Source: Micavibrio_B sp964399985 (GTDB taxonomy: Bacteria > Pseudomonadota > Alphaproteobacteria > Micavibrionales > Micavibrionaceae). Taken from it: a DNA stretch of 64,000 nucleotides. Positions 1-8,477 of this stretch are shown piece by piece. The position numbers and the translations under genes are program-made. Position 1 is the stretch's first letter. Each line of letters starts with the position of its first letter. The notes under the pieces are model-generated. The model was not told the origin of the DNA. It did no database searches and was given only the letters and a program-made list of their open reading frames with translations. Where the stretch lies: the NCBI GenBank assembly GCA_964399985.1, contig CAYNRY010000001.1, positions 434,001 to 498,000 on the forward strand, given 5' to 3'.

Positions 1-2
1 AT

Positions 3-563
3 CAGGTGGTCGATATAATCAATTCAGTTATTGCCAAGGTGGAGGCTAAAGAAGAGATCTCTCGTGAGAAGATCTTCACTGAATTGAAGGATCTGCAGGC
101 CTTGATTGAAGATACGCGACGTCAAATCAGCGATACGAAATTAGGCGACGTATCATTTTCTCATATTCCGACCGCTACAGGCGAGCTTGACGCGGTTATA
201 GCCGCAACAGAAGCGGCTACCAGCACGATCATGGATGGCTGCGAGAATATTTCAGCCGAAGCAGAAAAGCTCCCCCCTGAAAATAAGCAGGTTGTGCTGG
301 ATGAGGTAACAAAAATCCTCGAGGCGTGTTCGTTTCAAGACATCACGGGGCAGCGCATCAGCAAGGTTACAAAAAATATCAAAGCTATCGAGGAAAAAGT
401 CAGCGCGTTGATGAAAATTCTCGGTGATAATATTCCTGACTTTCCAACGGGAAGCGATGAAGATACGCGCGTCGGAGACGAGCGCCTGAAGAATGGTCCG
501 CAAATGCCGGACAAGGCCGTGTCTCAGGACGATATCGATAAGCTGTTGGCGGATTTGTTTTAA
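3..563 (+). CDS. cheZ: Chemotaxis phosphatase CheZ (5' end outside or at window edge)
   Basis: Protein phosphatase that dephosphorylates CheY-P in the cytoplasm and so sets flagellar motor switching. About 185 residues are visible. A long helical N-terminal half leads to CSFQDITGQRISKV near residue 107, the CheZ active-site region with the catalytic Gln. The chain ends in SQDDIDKLLADLF, matching the acidic/hydrophobic C-terminal tail with which CheZ binds CheY. The reading frame is open to the left edge; the GTG at 6 is only a possible start and the true start is probably upstream. The flagellar genes that follow fit the role. Confidence 0.85.
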   Translation, partial: QVVDIINSVIAKVEAKEEISREKIFTELKDLQALIEDTRRQISDTKLGDVSFSHIPTATGELDAVIAATEAATSTIMDGCENISAEAEKLPPENKQVVLDEVTKILEACSFQDITGQRISKVTKNIKAIEEKVSALMKILGDNIPDFPTGSDEDTRVGDERLKNGPQMPDKAVSQDDIDKLLADLF

Positions 564-985
564 TCATCGTATTTTGGGCTGCAAATAGCGCCTTTTTGCG
601 ATTTTTCAACGCGCCATAGCGCAAGCGCGAAGGCGGGCGTTGCTCGCGTACGTTAAAGTACGCTCCGCTACGGTTCTCAAAAGACACTATTTTCGCCACA
701 AAATTCTTCGATTGTTAATGCATGAAATTCCTATGCCATTGTGAAAAGGCTTAAGGCCGACGCGTCTTATGGTGCAGCTTCAATATCGTATGGATTGCTT
801 GACTACGTTTACAATGACAATTTTGAATTATACGAGAATACGGAAAGGGCGCGAGCGAATAGACATCAATACATTGCTTTCGCGGGGAAAGCAGAATCTT
901 TTTTACGTTGTGTGCGCTGTGGTTTAAAGGCTTTTCTTACTGAATTGCAGTTGTTTGTAAAATTTTACTATGGCAAGTTTAGCTC
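564..985. other. 422-base intergenic region with a GC-rich hairpin segment
   Basis: No convincing gene lies here. The part at about 600-690 is GC-rich and full of short self-complementary words, including GCGTAC (646-651) and GTACGC (658-663) around a 6-base loop. It looks like a dispersed repeat or processed element rather than a terminator, since no T-run follows. The rest (about 700-985) is AT-richer and probably carries the promoter of the downstream TPR gene, but no clear -35/-10 pair was recognised. Confidence 0.4.
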
Positions 986-3970
986 ATGGTCCGAATCCGC
1001 TATACAACCCTCATTTTTGCGCTTCTTGCTTCGACATCTTTGGCCTATGCCGATGATGTAGTCAGCGTACGCGCAAGCGCCAAGGACGATTATACGCGGA
1101 TTGTGTTCGAATGGCCAAAGCCGCCATCTTATGTGACTGATAAAACATCGTCCGAGCTGACACTAAAATTCCAGAGCGCCGCCAGTTTCAAAATTGAAGG
1201 TGCATCTCCAGCCGGATTGCCGCGCGTAACAGCGTATTCAACACCAGACGGTAAAACGGCAGTGATCGGTTTTACAACCGGTCAGGAAGTGCGTCATTTC
1301 GAAATTGGAAATCGCGTGATTGTCGATATTCGCGGGCCTATTAATTCGAAGGCGAATGCCGCAGCTATCAAAAAGCCTGAGCCGGAACCGGAACAAGTTG
1401 CAGAAAACGCCTCAGTGGCTGAAATAAAGCCAATCACAAAATTACCTGCGCCCAAAATAGTAGCGGCGCCTGCAGCCAAGGTTGAAAAAATCGAGCCGGT
1501 TTCCAAGCCATCGTTCCAGATTCAGATTACATCAACGGAAAAAATGGGGCTGGCAGTTTTCAAAAGATTTGGCAATCTCTGGATCGTTGTCGATGTGGCG
1601 GATTATCCGCTAGAGCCGGAGATAACCGGCAATAATAAAAAGCTCGGCACGTTCGAACGCATTCCGTTGAAAGAAGCCACCGCCTTTCGTCTGGCCTTGC
1701 CGGAAGATAAGGATTTTCATGTCGAGGGCAGCGGCCTTGTCTGGAAGATTACGGCCAACAGTCAGGCTGCGCTTGCTGCAGCTACAGAATTTCAAAAGGT
1801 AAAAGAAGGCGATAATGCCGCCTTGCTATGGCCGGTGGCGACAGCAAGGCGCGTAGTGGAAATAGAAGACCCGTCTGCCGGTGATGTGTTAAAAGTTGCG
1901 ACTGTTGAAGCTGCGCGGTTCTATAGCGGTAATGTTCACAGATTTGCTGAGTTCAATTCATTAGAGTCCTATGCCGGCCTTGCGGTTGAGAGCAAGATCG
2001 ACGATCTGAATGTTGAAAAAACAAAAGACGGTATCAGGATCGATGCGCCGGAAGGGCTTTCTATATCACCTGAGAGCGATACAGCATTTTTGAAAACGCC
2101 GGAAACGCAAGCTCCTGCAAAACCATTGCAAAATAATACGCCCCAGCAAGAAAAAGTCGAAGCGCCATTGAAGCCGGGTGCACGCATTTTCAGGTTCGGG
2201 GATTGGAAGATCGGCGATACGGATGCCATTGAGCAAAACCGCCGATTACTATTATCCGGCCTCGCTGAAAAAGACGAGCAGGCAAAAGCGCAGGATTTGT
2301 TGAAGCTTGCAAAAATGGAGCTTTCCCATGCGCATGGACAGGAAGCGTCAGGTTATCTCGATCTGGCCGAACAATTCGTACCCGACCTGAAAGGAACACC
2401 GGAATTCTTAGCCTTGAAAGGCGCAGCGGATGCAATCTCTGGTAAATATGAAACGGCGTTGAAAGATTTTTCTACGGAAAACTTAAAAGCTTTTCCTGAG
2501 ACGTCTTTGTGGAAGTCTTATGCGCTGGCCGGTCTTGAAGACTGGAAACAGGCGGCCGAGACCTTGCCCTCAAATTTCGATTCTCTTGCCGGCTATCCGG
2601 ATGAGATAAGAATTCCGGTGGCGCTCGGCTTAACCGAAGTTGCATTGCGCGATGGTAACTTACCCAAAGCCGAAGAGTTGATGAAGCTGGCCGAAGGGGA
2701 CAAGCTCATCCTGCCTTATCAATCTGCTCTCAATTATATGAAGGGCGAGGCGCTGCGCCAGCAAGGCAAGGGCAAGGAAGCCGAAAAGCTTTGGGAGGAG
2801 CTGAGCAAAGGCAAAGACGATTTGTATCGCGCGAAAGCAGGATTGGCGCTGACAAGCCTGCAGCTTGAAAATAAGGAGCTTAAACCGGCGGATGGCATCA
2901 ATCGTCTGGAAGGGCTGCGCTATGCATGGCGCGGCGACGAGCTGGAAACGTCGATCAATTATCGCCTTGGCAAATTATATATTGCCAATAACGATCCACT
3001 TAAAGGTCTTGCCCTGATGCGCCAAGCCTCATCACTGGCGCCTACGCCGGACCAAAGCCAAAAAATCGACGCGGAAATGATTGCGACTTTTAACAATTTG
3101 TTTGAGCCGAACCGCATCAAGGATATCAACCCTGTCGATGCCATCAGCCTTTATAATGAATTTTCAACCCTTTCGCCGCCGGGTCCGGTAACTGACCGGA
3201 TTGTACGGCAATTAGCGGATCGTCTGGTCGATGCGGATTTATTACCGAGAGCGGCCAATCTTTTGCAAACGCAAATTGATGCCGGAAAAGTCAGCGGCAT
3301 CGAGGGCGCGACAACTGCCATACGTCTTGCTTCGATTTATGTTCAAGATAACAAGGCGGACAAAGCACTGGCCGTTCTTGATAAGGCATCTGCTTTTCTT
3401 GGCAAGGAAGATGCGCCAGGGCTAAAAAGGCAGATCGTTCTTTTGAAAGCGGAAGCTTTATCCGAGCAAAAGAAGCCGGAAGAGGCTTTTGCGATGCTGG
3501 CAGGGCTTGAGCAAGATGAAGAAGTCTTGAGGCTTCGCGCCGATATCGGATGGACCAATCAGCGCTGGCAGGATGCGGCGGATTCTCTGGAAGCGCTGGT
3601 TCAGACCAGCCAGATTTCACCAACACGCCCGGCAAGTGATGAAGAAGCAAATCTACTGCTTAACTGGGCGGTTGCGCTTTATCTGGCTGATAATAGATAT
3701 GTGCTGGCGAATTTGCGCGAAAAATTTACGACTGCCATGGCGGCGACTTCAAAGTCCAGCCAATTCGAAGTTGTAACGCGTCCGCGTCAAAGCGCGCTGC
3801 TTGCCGACCGCGATACGATCGATGCGATTATTGAAGAGACAGAGATATTCAAAGGCTTCGTCGAAAATTCCCGCGCCGCACAAAACGCACAAACCAATCA
3901 GGCCCCAGCCAGAAATGTCGCGCCGGTAACGCCTGCTAAGCCGCCGGTGACAGTTCCTTCAGAAAATTAA
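986..3970 (+). CDS. Large secreted tetratricopeptide-repeat protein with AMIN-like domain
   Basis: A 994-residue protein of unknown exact function. It opens with a Sec signal peptide (TTLIFALLASTSLAYADD, cleavage near residue 23). An AMIN-like beta domain follows at about 25-115 (VSVRASAKDDYTRIVFEW), then a Pro/Ala/Glu-rich linker at about 130-170 and a second beta-rich segment at about 175-260. Helical TPR-type repeats fill about 430-960, and the tail is Pro/Ala-rich. AMIN domains usually bind peptidoglycan or target proteins to the envelope, so a periplasmic scaffold is likely. Its place between cheZ and fliP suggests a motility or envelope role, but that is inference. The start was chosen because it gives a clean signal peptide. 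Confidence 0.75.
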   Translation: MVRIRYTTLIFALLASTSLAYADDVVSVRASAKDDYTRIVFEWPKPPSYVTDKTSSELTLKFQSAASFKIEGASPAGLPRVTAYSTPDGKTAVIGFTTGQEVRHFEIGNRVIVDIRGPINSKANAAAIKKPEPEPEQVAENASVAEIKPITKLPAPKIVAAPAAKVEKIEPVSKPSFQIQITSTEKMGLAVFKRFGNLWIVVDVADYPLEPEITGNNKKLGTFERIPLKEATAFRLALPEDKDFHVEGSGLVWKITANSQAALAAATEFQKVKEGDNAALLWPVATARRVVEIEDPSAGDVLKVATVEAARFYSGNVHRFAEFNSLESYAGLAVESKIDDLNVEKTKDGIRIDAPEGLSISPESDTAFLKTPETQAPAKPLQNNTPQQEKVEAPLKPGARIFRFGDWKIGDTDAIEQNRRLLLSGLAEKDEQAKAQDLLKLAKMELSHAHGQEASGYLDLAEQFVPDLKGTPEFLALKGAADAISGKYETALKDFSTENLKAFPETSLWKSYALAGLEDWKQAAETLPSNFDSLAGYPDEIRIPVALGLTEVALRDGNLPKAEELMKLAEGDKLILPYQSALNYMKGEALRQQGKGKEAEKLWEELSKGKDDLYRAKAGLALTSLQLENKELKPADGINRLEGLRYAWRGDELETSINYRLGKLYIANNDPLKGLALMRQASSLAPTPDQSQKIDAEMIATFNNLFEPNRIKDINPVDAISLYNEFSTLSPPGPVTDRIVRQLADRLVDADLLPRAANLLQTQIDAGKVSGIEGATTAIRLASIYVQDNKADKALAVLDKASAFLGKEDAPGLKRQIVLLKAEALSEQKKPEEAFAMLAGLEQDEEVLRLRADIGWTNQRWQDAADSLEALVQTSQISPTRPASDEEANLLLNWAVALYLADNRYVLANLREKFTTAMAATSKSSQFEVVTRPRQSALLADRDTIDAIIEETEIFKGFVENSRAAQNAQTNQAPARNVAPVTPAKPPVTVPSEN

Positions 3971-4045
3971 CTATTGTTGAAATTTGACGATCCAAATATT
4001 TCCGTGCAATAGTCTTTCTCCTTTATTATTGAGTGAGAAATTTAA

Positions 4046-4597
4046 ATGCGTAACGAGCTCTGGATACCCTTTTTTGAAGCAGTAGATAATTCTCGCGGCG
4101 GCTTATTGCCGATAGTTGAAACCGGTTTTTCTTCAGATAGTCATGTTTCCTCTCTTACCCGACAATTCAGAGTTTCTTGCAGTCAGGACGCCGTGGCTTT
4201 CCGCATAGCCGCGAAAGAAATCGCTAAAACATGCAATGGCAGCTTTTTAACAATAAAAAGTAAAGTCGAGTTTCCAGTCACGGATTTTGACAGCCAGCGA
4301 ACATATTTTCCAAGCATCGAATTTAGCTTTACCGGGTGCTGGGACAATGTCAGCAGATCAGTTGAAGCGTTGAAGAAGTGCGCGCAAGGCGAGCGTCCCG
4401 GATTTGACGATCCAGATTTCTGGCAGGCAGATGTCGACCCTGAGGCTGTGTATTTTGAAAGACGCCAACGGGTTCTGGAACGCTCCAAAGGCCTGCCTGT
4501 TGGAATGATCGACAAACGCAATTCAGTTTTTATTGTTAAGGGCGAACAACAAGAGCACGCAATCCGCGATTTCCTGAAACTATCCGTTCAGCCCTGA
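4046..4597 (+). CDS. Hypothetical protein, 183 aa
   Basis: Not recognised. It is a soluble protein without signal peptide or membrane segments, with mixed alpha/beta character and no visible catalytic motif. Aromatic and acidic residues are frequent in its second half (FDDPDFWQADVDPEAVYFE). It starts with ATG 75 bases after the TPR gene and ends 4 bases before the 3' end of the oppositely oriented fliP. The compact packing and full-length open frame support a real gene. Confidence 0.55.
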   Translation: MRNELWIPFFEAVDNSRGGLLPIVETGFSSDSHVSSLTRQFRVSCSQDAVAFRIAAKEIAKTCNGSFLTIKSKVEFPVTDFDSQRTYFPSIEFSFTGCWDNVSRSVEALKKCAQGERPGFDDPDFWQADVDPEAVYFERRQRVLERSKGLPVGMIDKRNSVFIVKGEQQEHAIRDFLKLSVQP

Positions 4598-4601
4598 TAT
4601 T

Positions 4602-5462
4602 TTAAGGTGTAGGCGTTGCACCTGGCGCTAGCGGCGGTGCGGACATAGACGGGCCGACATCCGGCGGCATCTCAAAGCTTTGGATGAGCGCGCCTGCGAT
4701 CAAATTCCATCCATCGACCAGCACGAAGAAAATAATCTTGAACGGCAGCGAAATCACAATCGGCGGCAGCATCATCATACCCATCGACATCAGAATAGAG
4801 GAGGTGACGATATCGATCACGAGGAATGGCAGGAAAAGCATAAAGCCGATTTCAAAGGCGCGGCGCAGTTCAGAAATCATGAAAGCGGGAACGACGACCT
4901 GAATAGGCGTGGCCAGCGGATCTTCGACCGGTGGCGTTTTCGAGACTTCCATGAACAGGCGTAAATCCGCTTCGCGGACATTTCTCAACATGAATTCCTT
5001 GAACGGCCCAACCGATCGATTGAAAGCTTCCATTTCATCGATTTCTTCTGCAATCAAGGGCTTTATCCCCTGATTATAAGCGGCTTCAAAGGTCGGGGCC
5101 ATGATGAAAAAGGTCAGGAACATGGCGAGCGAAACCATCACCGTATTCGGCGGCGTTTGCTGGAGGCCGAGCGCGGAGCGGAGGAATGACAGCACGACGA
5201 TGATCCGTGTAAATGATGTCATCATGATAAGAATGGACGGTGCCAAAGACAGAACCGTCATCAGGGCCATCAGCTGAATGACCGTGCCGGATACGGTTCC
5301 CGGATTGTTTCCACCTAGATCCATGGAAATAACCTGAGCGAGGGCGGGATTGTACAGAACGCCTGCCAGCATGACGGTATTGATGATGGCAAAAGCCATC
5401 AATGAACGGATGCCATATTTTTTACAGAAAGAAGTAAATTTATCTGGAGTTGATTGTGTCAT
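4602..5462 (-). CDS. fliP: Flagellar type III export protein FliP
   Basis: Core membrane subunit of the flagellar type III export gate, which assembles with FliQ and FliR. 286 residues from the ATG at 5462. An N-terminal cleavable-signal-like hydrophobic stretch ends near NPALAQVISMDLGG. Family hallmarks follow: PSILIMMTSFTRIIVVLSFL, LGLQQTPPNTVMVSLAMFLT and the C-terminal FEIGFMLFLPFLVIDIVTSS. A start 39 bases further upstream is open but adds 13 charged residues before the signal and was rejected. The gene overlaps the 3' end of fliO by 23 bases and is third in a leftward flhX-like/fliO/fliP unit. The short extension ending APPLAPGATPTP is Pro/Ala-rich. Confidence 0.95.
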   Translation of the reverse strand: MTQSTPDKFTSFCKKYGIRSLMAFAIINTVMLAGVLYNPALAQVISMDLGGNNPGTVSGTVIQLMALMTVLSLAPSILIMMTSFTRIIVVLSFLRSALGLQQTPPNTVMVSLAMFLTFFIMAPTFEAAYNQGIKPLIAEEIDEMEAFNRSVGPFKEFMLRNVREADLRLFMEVSKTPPVEDPLATPIQVVVPAFMISELRRAFEIGFMLFLPFLVIDIVTSSILMSMGMMMLPPIVISLPFKIIFFVLVDGWNLIAGALIQSFEMPPDVGPSMSAPPLAPGATPTP

Positions 5463-5739
5463 GTGCCGCGTTTTCAATAGGGGCTTCGATTCCCGTTTCA
5501 ACTACAGTTTCACCTGTAGGGCTTAAAATAACAAGATGCTCTTTATCATCGCGTTGCAAAATCACAGCGCGGTGGCGGCTGTCGAGCATGATTGCTTCAA
5601 CGATTCTAAGGCGGCGTTTGCTGCTGGTCGGCTGCATTGATCCTAAATTGAGTTTTTTCAGGATCAGGAAGAACCCGCCCATCAATCCGATGACGAAAGT
5701 AAACGCCATCAGGAAACGTAAATAATCAGTCCAGTTCAT
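5440..5739 (-). CDS. fliO: FliO-like flagellar assembly protein
   Basis: A 99-residue protein with one N-terminal membrane helix (LRFLMAFTFVIGLMGGFFLI) and a small cytoplasmic beta domain (RRLRIVEAIMLDSRHRAVIL, then HLVILSPTGETVVE). This is the layout of FliO, which helps FliP ring assembly. The open frame extends far upstream over the flhX-like gene, but the ATG at 5739 places the helix at the N-terminus and lies 4 bases after the flhX-like stop, so it was taken as the start. Its position directly before fliP supports the call. Sequence conservation of FliO is low, so context carries much of the weight. Confidence 0.75.
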   Translation of the reverse strand: MNWTDYLRFLMAFTFVIGLMGGFFLILKKLNLGSMQPTSSKRRLRIVEAIMLDSRHRAVILQRDDKEHLVILSPTGETVVETGIEAPIENAAHDTINSR

Positions 5740-5743
5740 TTCA

Positions 5744-6163
5744 TCAGTCTTTCTTTTCTTCCAAACTCTCCAGAACCGCATCAAAGGGATTTGGCTCGCC
5801 ATTTGCACGGTACACATAAGACAGGATTTCCGCGACGGCAAAAAATGCCTCCGACGGCACAGGGCTATCCAGCTCGATGCCGGCGAGCATCTCGGCCAGC
5901 GCCGAATCCTCGCGAACATTGATGCCGTTTTCAAAGGCAAGCTGCAGAATCTGCTCGGCAAGTTTTCCCCTTCCGGCAGCCGTGATACGCGGCAATTCCG
6001 TAACCGTTTCCCCTGCGGTGATGGCGACGGCTGTCTGGCGTTTTGGTATTTTCCTTATATTTGAGGGACTTAGGTTCTTTTTTGACCCGTCATCATATTC
6101 ATCGAAATCTGGCATAAACCCTGCAAATTGTTGTGGTGGGTAAGTAAAACCGCTGGCACTCAT
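5744..6163 (-). CDS. FlhB C-terminal-domain homolog (FlhX/EscU-type switch-like protein)
   Basis: A 139-residue soluble protein. Its residues 40-130 match the cytoplasmic domain of FlhB: AVAITAG, a helix ending LAFENGINVREDSALAEML, then VPSEAFFAVAEILSYVYRAN, which parallels the FlhB ending IPPELFKAVAEVISYVFQ encoded at 10.5 kb. The NPTH autocleavage motif of FlhB is absent and there are no membrane helices. Such stand-alone FlhB-C proteins (FlhX, YlqH) are thought to interact with the export gate or substitute for the cleaved domain. It is the first gene of the leftward fliO-fliP unit and diverges from flgB across 37 bases. Confidence 0.75.
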   Translation of the reverse strand: MSASGFTYPPQQFAGFMPDFDEYDDGSKKNLSPSNIRKIPKRQTAVAITAGETVTELPRITAAGRGKLAEQILQLAFENGINVREDSALAEMLAGIELDSPVPSEAFFAVAEILSYVYRANGEPNPFDAVLESLEEKKD

Positions 6164-6200
6164 AAAAATACGAGGTCAGCAGAACATAGGGTTAAGGGTC

Positions 6201-6623
6201 ATGACAACTGAAAATATCAGCCTCTTCCAGGCCATGAGCGCGAAAATGCATTATTTGCAAGATCGCCAAAAAGTAATTTCCCAGAATATCTCGAACGCCA
6301 ACACGCCGAACTACCAGCCGAGCGATTTGAGTAAAGTCGATTTCGGATCAACACTCGATAATGTCATGAAAAATAAGGGCGGCGTTAAATCGGTAAAAAT
6401 GGAGGCAACCAGCCCCGGCCATATGGGCTTTGATGAAAAAGTGCCACAAGCTCGCGCTGAGAAGCAAAAAGTCACCTATGAAGTCGATCCGGATAAAAAC
6501 GCGGTCGTTCTCGAAGAGCAAATGATGAAAGCCTCTGATACACAGATGAATTATAACCTGATGCTGAATGTCTATGCCAGTAACATGGAAATGATCCGCA
6601 CATCTATCGGCAGAAGAAATTAA
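6201..6623 (+). CDS. flgB: Flagellar basal-body proximal rod protein FlgB
   Basis: Proximal rod subunit of the flagellar basal body, exported through the type III gate. 140 residues, normal for the family. The N-terminal rod signature is visible (KVISQNISNANTPNYQPSDL, residues 25-44), as is the C-terminal heptad region (MMKASDTQMNYNLMLNVYAS) that forms a coiled coil. The start ATG follows a purine-rich AGGGTTAAGGGT. First gene of flgB-flgC-fliE. Confidence 0.96.
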   Translation: MTTENISLFQAMSAKMHYLQDRQKVISQNISNANTPNYQPSDLSKVDFGSTLDNVMKNKGGVKSVKMEATSPGHMGFDEKVPQARAEKQKVTYEVDPDKNAVVLEEQMMKASDTQMNYNLMLNVYASNMEMIRTSIGRRN

Positions 6624-6641
6624 AGGAAAGGGAGATAAAAT

Positions 6642-7052
6642 ATGTCAGAAATGTTTTCCACTCTTTCCATCTCAAGCGCGGGTATGAAGGTTCAGAACGA
6701 GCGCGTTCGCGTCATCGCGCAAAATATAGCCAACGCCGAAACATCGCCGACCGCACCGGGCGAGAAGCCTTATACTCGCCAGATTATTACCTTCAAAAAT
6801 ACCATGGACCGCGTCGAAGGTGAGAAACTCGTCAAAGTCGGTAAAATCTCTAAAGACGACTCTGATTTCATCCTGAAATATGAACCCGGCCATCCGGCAG
6901 CCAATGCCGATGGTTATGTCCAGATGCCGAATGTAAATTCTCTGGTTGAAACCATGGATATGCGCGAAGCCAGCCGGACTTACGAAGCGAATCTTGGTAT
7001 GTATACCCAGACCCGCGACATGATGAGCAAAACGATTGATATGCTTCGTTAA
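6642..7052 (+). CDS. flgC: Flagellar basal-body rod protein FlgC
   Basis: Second proximal rod protein. 136 residues. Shows VRVIAQNIANAETSPTAPGE near residue 25 and the C-terminal rod helix ending EASRTYEANLGMYTQTRDMM. It starts 18 bases after flgB with a strong ribosome site (AAAGGAAAGGGAG). Neighbour fliE completes the conserved rod/export-adaptor set. Confidence 0.96.
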   Translation: MSEMFSTLSISSAGMKVQNERVRVIAQNIANAETSPTAPGEKPYTRQIITFKNTMDRVEGEKLVKVGKISKDDSDFILKYEPGHPAANADGYVQMPNVNSLVETMDMREASRTYEANLGMYTQTRDMMSKTIDMLR

Positions 7053-7090
7053 TGAATTATATGATATAATAACAGGATAAAGAGGTTAAA

Positions 7091-7432
7091 ATGGTCAACA
7101 TTTCCAATCCTATGCAAGCCGCCAGCGCTTATTCAAATACCGCCAAGCAGGCAACCGGTAGCGGTGAAACCGATACGACATCTTCATCAGGCGGCGGCGC
7201 AGCAGCAGGCGGTGGTATGTCTTTCGGCAAGATGCTCGAAGGTGCCGTTAAATCCTCCATCGACACCGTGAAATCCGCTGAAGCTGCATCGGCTTCCGCC
7301 ATTACCGGAAAAGCCAATCTGCTCGATGTCACTCAGGCTGTCTCAGCCGCCAAACTGACTTTGGAAACGACTGTCGCAGTTCGCGACAATGTGGTTGAGG
7401 CTTATAACAAAATTATGCAGATGCCGATTTAA
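7091..7432 (+). CDS. fliE: Flagellar hook-basal body protein FliE
   Basis: Small adaptor between the MS ring/export gate and the rod. 113 residues. The N-terminal third contains a Gly/Ser/Thr-rich linker (SSSGGGAAAGGGMSFG), and the conserved C-terminal half holds LLDVTQAVSAAKLTLETTVA followed by RDNVVEAYNKIMQM. RBS AGAGG lies upstream. In related genomes fliQ would be expected immediately after; here an antisense gene and repeats come between. Confidence 0.93.
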   Translation: MVNISNPMQAASAYSNTAKQATGSGETDTTSSSGGGAAAGGGMSFGKMLEGAVKSSIDTVKSAEAASASAITGKANLLDVTQAVSAAKLTLETTVAVRDNVVEAYNKIMQMPI

Positions 7433-7441
7433 TTTTAGCTA

Positions 7442-8170
7442 TTATCTTTCTAGCAAGGCATGTTTATAAATATAATTTGATCCAGTTTCGAGTGAGCAGA
7501 AAAACGGGTTTCCGTCTGTACTGGTATCCAAGTAAATTCCAGTGGCGGCCAATGAACCATTCGAATAAACACCAGCCGATCCTGTAAACCCGTTTGGCGG
7601 AGGATTTCCGCCAGGGTTGATTATCCCTATTAATTCATTTATTGCCACACAGGTTTCTTTATTTAAAGCGACGATTTGCATGACGAGTTCATTCGCTGTT
7701 TCTGTCCCAGAAATGCCATCTGTTCCAATCCCTTTCATCTGATATACACGAAAAGAACTTGCACCAAGTTTAAAGGAAGCGGGGTTCGGGGCGCAAGTAG
7801 GACAAAGAGCAGAGTAAGGAGGATAAAAGGGCGCTATACCACCTCCTTCCTTTTCAAAAAGGTGGCATTTTTTATCAGTAGGAGCGTTTGAATTAGCGGC
7901 ATTTATTAAAACTCCATCATTTCTAGTAAAAGCGGCATTACTAAATTCGAAACTATTATCAGTGCATCCATTGATGGTTTTCATCTTCATTACGACAGTT
8001 CTTACAGCTGCCCCGTATTGAAGGATTGCGGAAGCGTTTGCTTTTGCCTGTTCTTTTGAGATCGACCCGCCGCCAGTTCTTGTCGAAGACGTCACTGCAT
8101 AAGAAAGCGCCGCAAAAAGCGCAACAGCGATCAGGATAAGAAAAAGGACATTGCCAGATTGGCGGTGCAT
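7442..8170 (-). CDS. Pilin-like secreted or surface protein of unknown function
   Basis: A 242-residue protein with a short basic leader followed by a long hydrophobic helix (QSGNVLFLILIAVALFAALS), the shape of type IV pilin or pseudopilin N-termini. The usual prepilin peptidase site with Glu at +5 is not obvious. The rest is Gly/Asn/Ser-rich and contains several Cys (CTDN, CHLF, CPTC, CVAI, CSLE), suggesting an exported disulfide-bonded domain. A clear GGAGGA ribosome site precedes the ATG. It runs against the flagellar genes and lies between fliE and fliQ, which normally are adjacent, so it looks inserted. No partner secretion genes are nearby. Confidence 0.6.
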   Translation of the reverse strand: MHRQSGNVLFLILIAVALFAALSYAVTSSTRTGGGSISKEQAKANASAILQYGAAVRTVVMKMKTINGCTDNSFEFSNAAFTRNDGVLINAANSNAPTDKKCHLFEKEGGGIAPFYPPYSALCPTCAPNPASFKLGASSFRVYQMKGIGTDGISGTETANELVMQIVALNKETCVAINELIGIINPGGNPPPNGFTGSAGVYSNGSLAATGIYLDTSTDGNPFFCSLETGSNYIYKHALLER

Positions 8171-8477
8171 GATTGGTCCTCCGAGACGATTTTGAAACTA
8201 TATAACAATACGGAAAAGCGCAAGTCGGAAGTTTCGTCATTCCCCGAATTGCCCTCTCCCTCTTGGGCAATTCTAGGGGAATCTAGAAACGTCTCACTAG
8301 GGATCGCCCCGTTAATCTTTTTGAGAATCCTTCGGATTCAGGCGATGACGATTTAATTTTCTTCGGACCTTCGGACCTTCGCGTTAAATTAAGGGGCGGG
8401 GTGCAAGACTGCGTACCCAATAAGCTATAGGGAGATTCCTGCTTTCGCGGGAATGACAGTTGGGGTAGACTATATAT
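8171..8477. repeat. Cluster of palindromic repeats between pilin-like gene and fliQ
   Basis: This 307-base gap holds several different hairpins. At 8239-8282 ATTCCCC/AATTGCCC pairs with GGGCAATT/GGGGAAT, with one interruption. At 8325-8339 GAATCC pairs with GGATTC. Near 8361-8376 there is a tandem CTTCGGAC, and at 8435-8454 sits the palindrome ATTCCTGC-TTTC-GCGGGAAT, which recurs elsewhere in the window. No gene was seen. It probably also contains the promoter for fliQ-fliR-flhB. Confidence 0.7.
8435..8454. repeat. Dispersed palindrome, copy 1
   Basis: ATTCCTGC-TTTC-GCGGGAAT forms an 8-bp stem with a G-T pair and a four-base loop. The same element in the other orientation is found at 15593-15612 and 18353-18372, and a degraded version at 15640-15667. 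Confidence 0.75.

Noticed and set aside
400..699. Antisense frame across the cheZ end and the GC-rich island
   Set aside because: Arg/Pro-rich composition typical of translated repeats; overlaps cheZ.
741..1061. Open frame of 106 codons overlapping the start of the TPR gene
   Set aside because: It begins in an intergenic region without ribosome site, has no recognisable features and overlaps the signal peptide of a convincing gene in another frame.
3291..3650. 119-codon antisense frame in the TPR gene
   Set aside because: Shadow frame without any supported start or similarity.
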